Below are positions 59,462 to 64,000 of a stretch of 64,000 bases of DNA, piece after piece. Both the position numbers and the translations under genes were made by a program. The notes under the pieces are model-generated. The model was not told the DNA's origin. It saw only the letters and a list, made by a program, of their open reading frames with translations, and searched no databases. Each line of letters opens with the position of its first letter. Position 1 is the stretch's first letter. This DNA comes from Nocardioides lianchengensis (GTDB lineage Bacteria; Actinomycetota; Actinomycetes; Propionibacteriales; Nocardioidaceae), in assembly GCF_900101465.1 (NCBI RefSeq), contig NZ_FMZM01000004.1, positions 173,790 to 237,789 of the forward strand, in the 5' to 3' direction.

Positions 59462-60324
59462 GCGCGGCGCTCCGCGACCAGCGGGCGCAGCCGGTCGGGC
59501 ATCGACAGGGTCCAGCCGTCGGCGAGCGGCTCGACGCGGGGCGTGAACATCTCGACGCTGCGGCCGGCGGCGACCTCGAGGACCGCGGCCGGGCCGTCGT
59601 ACGTGCCGATCTCGAGGCTGGTGAGGTACGTCGGCGGCATCAGCGCGAGCTCGCCCGCGTCGGCCTGGGCCGCCGCGACCCGCGCGGGGATCCAGGCGAC
59701 CGACGACGACTCGGTCGACACGTCGCGGGTCCGCTGGCCCTCGGGCAGCAGCGCGACGAAGAACCAGGTGCGGTAGCGCTTGGGCTCGAAGACCGGCGTC
59801 AGCCAGGCGTCCCAGACGCCGAGCAGGTCGGTGCGCAGCACCAGCCCGCGGCGGTTGAGGAAGTCGGTCATGGCCAGCTCGCGCGACTCCAGGGCGACCC
59901 GGTCGGCCTCCCAGTCGTCGCCGGTCGTGTCGGCGACGACGGCATCCGCGGAGGTCCCGGCGAGCAGGACCCCGGACTCCTCGAAGGTCTCGCGCACCGC
60001 CGCGCACACCAGGGCGCGGGCGGTCTCCTCGTCGCAGTGCAGCCGGGCGGCCCACTCCGCGGGCGACGGGCCGGCCCAGCCGACGGTCGCGTCGAAGTCG
60101 CGCGGGTCGACGCCGCCGCCCGGGTAGACGCACATGCCCCCGGCGAAGTCCATCGTCACGTGGCGGCGCATGTAGTAGACCTCGGGCCCCTGCGCGGAGG
60201 GGCGCATGAGGACGACGGTCGCGGCGTCGCGCGGGTCGACCGGGGTCTTGCGGCCGGCGTCGTACTCCTGGGCGACGGCGACGATCTTCTCCGGCAGCGG
60301 AACGGGCGGCAGTGGGATGCGCAC
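59458..60324 (-). CDS. Nudix hydrolase (NUDT19/long-type)
   Basis: This encodes 288 residues. RDAATVVLMRPSAQGPEVYYMRRHVTMDFAGGMCVYPGGGVDPRD and CAAVRETFEESGVLL give a Nudix box with a long insertion between the GG and REx2EE parts, as in NUDT19-like (CoA or acyl-CoA) hydrolases. It is cytoplasmic. GTG 60324 begins two bases after the RidA stop, so the two are co-transcribed. Open sequence upstream overlaps RidA and is not part of the gene. Confidence 0.85.
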   Translation of the reverse strand: MRIPLPPVPLPEKIVAVAQEYDAGRKTPVDPRDAATVVLMRPSAQGPEVYYMRRHVTMDFAGGMCVYPGGGVDPRDFDATVGWAGPSPAEWAARLHCDEETARALVCAAVRETFEESGVLLAGTSADAVVADTTGDDWEADRVALESRELAMTDFLNRRGLVLRTDLLGVWDAWLTPVFEPKRYRTWFFVALLPEGQRTRDVSTESSSVAWIPARVAAAQADAGELALMPPTYLTSLEIGTYDGPAAVLEVAAGRSVEMFTPRVEPLADGWTLSMPDRLRPLVAERRA

Positions 60325-60326
60325 CC

Positions 60327-60785
60327 TCAGACTTCTACCAGGATCTCCACCTCGACGGGGGCGTCCAGCGGCAGGGCCGGGACCCCGACCGCGGACCGGG
60401 CGTGGATGCCGGCGTCGCCGAAGACCTTGCCGAGCAGCTCGGAGGCGCCGTTGGCCACGCCGGGCTGGCCGGTGAAGTCGGGGGTCGAGGCGACGAACGC
60501 GACGACCTTGACGACCCGCTTCACCTCCGACAGTTCGCCGACGATGCTCTTGACGGCGGCGATGGCGTTGAGGGCGCACTGCTGAGCGCACTCGTAGGCC
60601 TCCTCGGCCGTGACCTCGCCCCCGACCTTGCCGACCGCCATCAGCTCGCCCGAGCGCATCGGCAGCTGGCCGGAGGTGAAGACCTGGTGGCCCGAGCGGA
60701 CGGCGGGGACGTACGCCGCCACCGGCTTCGGCACCTCCGGGATGCTCAGGCCCAGCTCGGCCAGGCGCTCCTCCGGGGTGGCCAT
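60327..60785 (-). CDS. RidA/YjgF-family protein
   Basis: This encodes 152 residues. VFTSGQLPMRSGELMAVGKVGGEVTAEEAYECAQQCALNAIAAVKS and ARSAVGVPALPLDAPVEVEILVEV are the RidA fold, of the longer actinobacterial type (Rv3678c). The Arg that binds the carboxylate of imine substrates in true RidA appears in the HARSAVGV segment. It likely hydrolyses reactive enamines or imines. The ATG at 60785 lies one base after the stop of the small gene upstream. Confidence 0.88.
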   Translation of the reverse strand: MATPEERLAELGLSIPEVPKPVAAYVPAVRSGHQVFTSGQLPMRSGELMAVGKVGGEVTAEEAYECAQQCALNAIAAVKSIVGELSEVKRVVKVVAFVASTPDFTGQPGVANGASELLGKVFGDAGIHARSAVGVPALPLDAPVEVEILVEV

Positions 60786-60786
60786 C

Positions 60787-60945
60787 TCAGCCCGCCAGCG
60801 GGCGCTTGAAGTAGCCCACCAGGTTCTCGGGGTTCATGCCCGGCGCGATCTGGACGAGCTCCCACCCGTCGGCGCCGAAGTTGTCGAGGATCTGCTTGGC
60901 CGCGTGCGTGAGGATCGGCGCGGTGAGGTACTCCCACTTGGTCAT
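60787..60945 (-). CDS. DUF4177 small protein
   Basis: This encodes only 52 residues: MTKWEYLTAPIL start, then NFGADGWELVQI and NLVGYFKRPLAG. The WEY...GWELV pattern is that of DUF4177, and an equivalent small gene (Rv3678A) sits beside the RidA gene in mycobacteria. Function is unknown. It is probably the first gene of the DUF4177-RidA-Nudix-MBL operon. Confidence 0.85.
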   Translation of the reverse strand: MTKWEYLTAPILTHAAKQILDNFGADGWELVQIAPGMNPENLVGYFKRPLAG

Positions 60946-61017
60946 GGCGCCGACCCTACTCGCGGATCATCCCGTGGGCTGACGCGCTCGCGGGTCCTCG
61001 CGTCTACGGTGGCTCGC

Positions 61018-62166
61018 GTGGACCGGCAGCCCTGGCGACTCGACCCGCGCTGGCACCGCTGGTTCGACCTCCTCCTCGTCGGCGGGCTGCTGCTGCCGGT
61101 GCCGCTGCTGGGCGTCGCCGTCGGTCCGGCCGAGGCCGGGCTCTCGCTGCTGCAGATCGCCCCGCTGGCCCTGCGCCGGAGCCGGCCGGTCGCGGTCTTC
61201 ACGACCGTCGCAGCGGCGAGCGTGCTGCAGGCGGTCCTGATCGACCAGCCGGTGTGGGGGCAGGTCGCGTTCCCCGTCGCCGTCTACTCGGTCGCCCGCT
61301 TCTCGCGCGCCGCGCCCGCCGCGGCGGCCCTGGTCGTCGGGTTCTGCGGCGCGGTGGTGGCGTCGTACGACTGGCTGAACGAGTTCGACACCACCGGCTG
61401 GCAGGCGCTGGTCTCCTACGTCTTCTTCGTCGCCGCGATCGTCGCGACGGCCTGGGCGCTGGGCACCCTCGGCCGCACCCGGGCGGCGTACGTCGCCACC
61501 CTGGTCGAGCGCGGCGAGCAGATCCGGCGCGAGGCCGAGCAGCAGGTCGAGCTGGCGGCCGGCGAGGAGCGCGCGCGGATCGCCCGCGAGATGCACGACG
61601 TGGTCGCGCACGGACTGTCGGTGATCGTCGTCCAGGCCGACGGAGCGCGCTACGCCGCCGAGCACGACCCCACGATCGCGACCCGCACCCTGGAGACGAT
61701 CTCCGCGACGGGTCGCGAGTCGCTCACCGAGATGCGCCGGATGCTCGGCCTGCTCCGTGCCGGCGACACCGGGACCCGGCCGCAGCCGCGACTCGACGAC
61801 GTCGCGGTGCTGGTCGCCGAGGCGCAGACCGCCGGCGAGCAGGTCGAGGCCACGCTGCCCGAGCCGGCCGTCGCCGCCACCGTGCCGGCCGGGGTCGCGC
61901 TGACGGCGTACCGGGTCGTCCAGGAGGCGCTGACCAACATCCGCAAGCACGCGGGGCCGGGCGTCCGAGCCCGCATCGTCGTCACGGTCGGCCGGGAGCT
62001 GGAGGTGCTCGTGGAGGACGACGGGCGCGGGGCGGCCAGCGACGACGACGGCCGCGGGCTGGGTCTGGTCGGCATGCGGGAGCGGGTCGACGTCCACGAC
62101 GGGTCGCTGACCGCCGGGCCCCGGCCGGGCGGCGGCTACCGGGTGTCGGCGAGGCTGCCCCTGTGA
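61018..62166 (+). CDS. NarL-type sensor histidine kinase
   Basis: This encodes 382 residues. Four or five N-terminal membrane helices (about 15-160), a coiled linker, the HisKA_3 dimerisation domain EERARIAREMHDVVAHGLSVIVVQ with phospho-acceptor His193, and an HATPase domain (VVQEALTNIRKHAG, VEDDGRG, GLGLVGMRERV). GTG 61018 is chosen because TACGGT lies seven bases upstream, as in leaderless genes. It overlaps the regulator gene by 4 bp and probably controls the ABC exporter that follows. Confidence 0.9.
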   Translation: MDRQPWRLDPRWHRWFDLLLVGGLLLPVPLLGVAVGPAEAGLSLLQIAPLALRRSRPVAVFTTVAAASVLQAVLIDQPVWGQVAFPVAVYSVARFSRAAPAAAALVVGFCGAVVASYDWLNEFDTTGWQALVSYVFFVAAIVATAWALGTLGRTRAAYVATLVERGEQIRREAEQQVELAAGEERARIAREMHDVVAHGLSVIVVQADGARYAAEHDPTIATRTLETISATGRESLTEMRRMLGLLRAGDTGTRPQPRLDDVAVLVAEAQTAGEQVEATLPEPAVAATVPAGVALTAYRVVQEALTNIRKHAGPGVRARIVVTVGRELEVLVEDDGRGAASDDDGRGLGLVGMRERVDVHDGSLTAGPRPGGGYRVSARLPL

Positions 62167-62846
62167 CGAGACCTGTGAGCGATCCGATCCGCGTCTTCCT
62201 CGTCGACGACCAGCAGATGGTCCGCGCCGGGTTCACGATGCTCGTCGACAGCCAGCCCGACCTGCAGGTCGTCGGCGAGGCCGGCGACGGCGCCGAGGCC
62301 CTCGAGCAGCTCAGGGTCACCCGGGCCGACGTGGTGCTGATGGACGTCCGGATGCCCCGCATGGACGGCGTCGAGGCCACCCGCCTGCTGGTCGCCCGCC
62401 CGGACGCGCCGCGGGTGATCGTGCTGACCACCTTCGACCTCGACGAGTACGCCTTCGCCGCCATCAAGGCCGGCGCCGCCGCGTTCCTGCTGAAGGACGC
62501 CGCCCCGCCCGACCTGCTCAACGCCATCCGCTCGGTGCACGCCGGCGACGCCGTCGTCGCCCCCAGCACCACCCGGCGGCTGCTGGAGCACTTCGCCGCG
62601 GCCCTCCCCGACGCCCCGTCGGCCGCCCCCACCGGCCCCGACCCGCGGCTCGCCGTACTCACGGACAGGGAGCGGGAGGTGCTGGTCCTGGTCGGCCGCG
62701 GACTCTCCAACACCGAGCTCGCCGCCCACCTGGTCGTCGCCGAGGCCACGGTCAAGACGCACGTGTCCCGACTGCTCGCCAAGACCAGCTCGCGGGACCG
62801 GGTCCAGCTGGTGGTGCTCGCCTACGAGGCGGGGCTGGTCGGATAG
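62163..62846 (+). CDS. NarL/LuxR-family response regulator
   Basis: This encodes 227 residues. Receiver domain with VDDQQMVRAGF, phospho-acceptor Asp61 in VLMDVRMPRMDG, and FLLKDA; LuxR helix-turn-helix LTDREREVLVLVGRGLSNTELAAHLVVAEATVKTHVSRLLAK. It is the partner of the upstream kinase. Starts at 62163 (in the GTGA overlap) or GTG 62175 are both possible. Confidence 0.92.
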   Translation: MTRPVSDPIRVFLVDDQQMVRAGFTMLVDSQPDLQVVGEAGDGAEALEQLRVTRADVVLMDVRMPRMDGVEATRLLVARPDAPRVIVLTTFDLDEYAFAAIKAGAAAFLLKDAAPPDLLNAIRSVHAGDAVVAPSTTRRLLEHFAAALPDAPSAAPTGPDPRLAVLTDREREVLVLVGRGLSNTELAAHLVVAEATVKTHVSRLLAKTSSRDRVQLVVLAYEAGLVG

Positions 62847-62849
62847 CAG

Positions 62850-62925
62850 GGCGCTCTGTGGGGGCGAACGGCGGCGACGAGCCCCGCTGAGCCCCTGGTT
62901 GGAGCTGTTCGCCCCCGTGGGCCGC
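62850..62925. repeat. Second GGGGGCGAAC inverted element
   Basis: Arms GGGGGCGAAC (62860-62869) and GTTCGCCCCC (62907-62916) are separated by 37 bases, close to the 38 bases of the copy at 23398-23479. It lies 13 bp beyond the regulator stop and may terminate the two-component operon. The rest of the 162-bp gap shows no gene. Confidence 0.7.
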
Positions 62926-63008
62926 CCTCGCCGTCATCCCCCAGTCGTACGACGGGACCAACCCGCAGCCTGACGACCCGGGGCCCCGATCCGCGAAGAC
63001 TCGTGGCC

Positions 63009-63758
63009 ATGACGCAGACCATGCCGGAGACCACCTCCACCACTGCCGCGAGCGCTCGCGGCCTGACCCGCACCTACGGCCGCGGAGACGCGCAGGTGCA
63101 CGCCCTGCGCGGGGTCGACCTGGACCTGCCCGCGGGCCGGTTCACGGCGATCATGGGCCCGTCGGGGTCGGGCAAGTCGACGCTGATGCACTGCCTGGCC
63201 GGCCTCGACCAGCCCACCGGCGGCAGCGTGACGGTCGCCGACCGGCGCCTGGAGGCGATGAGCGACGACCAGCTGACCCTCTTCCGCCGCGAGCACCTCG
63301 GCTTCGTCTTCCAGTCCTTCAACCTGCTGCCGATGCTGACCGCCGGCCAGAACATCCTGCTGCCCCTGGAGCTCGCCGGCCGCCCGGCCGACCGCGAGCG
63401 CTACGACCTGCTCACCGACACCCTCGGCATCGCCGACCGGCTCGGGCACCGGCCCAGCGAGCTCTCGGGCGGCCAGCAGCAGCGGGTGGCCATTGCCCGC
63501 GCGCTCATCGCCCGCCCGGCGATCGTGTTCGCCGACGAGCCGACCGGCAACCTCGACAGCGAGTCGTCCGCGGAGGTGCTCGGCTTCCTGCGCCGCTCGG
63601 TGCGCGAGCTGGGCCAGACGGTGGTGATGGTGACCCACGAGCTGGACGCCGCGGCGTACGCCGACGACGTGGTCGTCATCGCCGACGGCGCGGTCCGCGC
63701 CCATCTCGTCGACCCGACCGCCGACCAGCTGGTCGCCACCCTGCGGGGCGAGCGATGA
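63009..63758 (+). CDS. ABC transporter ATP-binding protein (LolD/MacB type)
   Basis: This encodes 249 residues. Walker A GPSGSGKST, Q-loop FVFQSFNLLPMLT, signature LSGGQQQRVAIARAL, Walker B IVFADEPTGNLDS and H-loop VTHE are complete. The LPMLTxxxNxxLPLELAG stretch marks the MacB/LolD group that works with FtsX-type permeases. ATG 63009 is preferred because AAGACT lies seven bases upstream (leaderless); GTG 63003 is in the same frame. It overlaps the permease gene by 4 bp. Confidence 0.93.
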   Translation: MTQTMPETTSTTAASARGLTRTYGRGDAQVHALRGVDLDLPAGRFTAIMGPSGSGKSTLMHCLAGLDQPTGGSVTVADRRLEAMSDDQLTLFRREHLGFVFQSFNLLPMLTAGQNILLPLELAGRPADRERYDLLTDTLGIADRLGHRPSELSGGQQQRVAIARALIARPAIVFADEPTGNLDSESSAEVLGFLRRSVRELGQTVVMVTHELDAAAYADDVVVIADGAVRAHLVDPTADQLVATLRGER

Positions 63759-64000
63759 GGACCGTGCTGCTCGCCTCGCTGCGCACCCACGCCCGGCGGT
63801 ACGTCGCCGCCGCGGTCGCGGTGGTCATCGGCGTCTCGTTCGTCGTCGTCACCAGCGCGCTCTCCGCGGCCACCAAGGACGGCCTGGTGGCCGGGGTCGG
63901 CCTGCCCTACGCGGACGCCGACTCCGTCGTCTCGGCCATCGGCACCGACGACGCCGCGACCGTCGTACGACGGGCCGCGGCGGCCGGGGACAGCGCGGCC
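63755..64000 (+). CDS. FtsX/MacB-type ABC permease (3' end outside window)
   Basis: Only the first 82 residues are visible. RTVLLASLRTHARRYVAAAVAVVIGVSFVVVTSALSAA is the first membrane helix of an FtsX-like permease, followed by the start of the extracytoplasmic domain. With the ATPase it should form an exporter or lipid/antibiotic efflux complex controlled by the upstream two-component system. Confidence 0.85.
   Translation, partial: MRTVLLASLRTHARRYVAAAVAVVIGVSFVVVTSALSAATKDGLVAGVGLPYADADSVVSAIGTDDAATVVRRAAAAGDSAA

Overview
The window is chromosomal DNA of a very GC-rich actinobacterium. Codon third positions are almost all G/C, GTG starts and 4-bp ATGA/GTGA gene overlaps are common, and several genes look leaderless. 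Gene order matches the conserved actinobacterial block that I recall from the M. tuberculosis Rv3649-Rv3678A region and the Streptomyces bldG region: DEAH helicase, tad/secretion genes, HAD phosphatase, acs, MarP protease, Nudix, TlpA, nth, crp, metallo-beta-lactamase fold, RidA, DUF4177. Secreted Ig-like/carboxypeptidase-regulatory proteins and frequent GTACG strings suggest Nocardioides or a close relative. That genus call is inference. No rRNA, tRNA, CRISPR array or prophage was seen.

Layout. 1-7.8 kb: two secreted repeat proteins around a hypothetical protein and a methyltransferase. 7.8-10.7 kb: proton-pumping pyrophosphatase hppA and the anti-anti-sigma factor bldG. 10.9-19.3 kb: DEAH helicase, a minimal tad/Flp-type secretion operon on the minus strand, and a HAD-IB phosphatase. 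19.3-24.3 kb: a WXG100-hydrolase operon, a candidate small RNA, a Fic-like protein, a methyltransferase and a DUF559 nuclease-like protein. 24.4-28.1 kb: a four-gene unit (LytS-type kinase, LytTR regulator, small membrane protein, Na+/solute symporter). 28.1-37.9 kb: a complete assimilatory nitrate/nitrite operon on the minus strand (narK, nasA, nasC-like, nirB, nirD, hemD-regulator, CbiX-type chelatase). 38-39.1 kb: dense palindromic and tandem repeats around a GIY-YIG nuclease gene. 39.2-43.5 kb: DUF485 protein, acetate symporter and acetyl-CoA synthetase. 43.6-50.3 kb: nhaA, a holin-X-like protein, phosphoesterase, marP, Nudix, tlpA, nth and crp. 50.5-58.5 kb: an accessory segment with a SigE-family sigma factor and membrane propeller protein, then a synthase-type glycosyltransferase, GH18-like hydrolase, Ig-repeat protein and nucleotide-sugar dehydrogenase. 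58.6-64 kb: MBL-fold, Nudix, RidA and DUF4177 genes, a NarL-type two-component system and the start of an ABC exporter.

How the genes may work together. The two symporter modules and Acs form a carboxylate (probably acetate) uptake and activation set. Each of the three has a palindromic GTG-N8-CAC (Crp-type) site upstream; so do hppA and crp itself, so a cAMP/Crp regulon is plausible. The nitrate block supplies transport, reduction to ammonium, and the siroheme-related functions needed by NirB. The tad genes share a nearly identical 34-bp element upstream of both of their apparent transcription units. The 52-58 kb genes resemble a compact synthase-dependent exopolysaccharide set.

Two families of short palindromic repeats (A: GGTTGAGGTG...CCTCGAAACC; B: TTGGTCGAGTAGC...GTATCGAGACC) are scattered at gene ends. 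In places they have become coding sequence, including an in-frame tail of about 75 residues on NasA and the C-terminus of the GIY-YIG protein.
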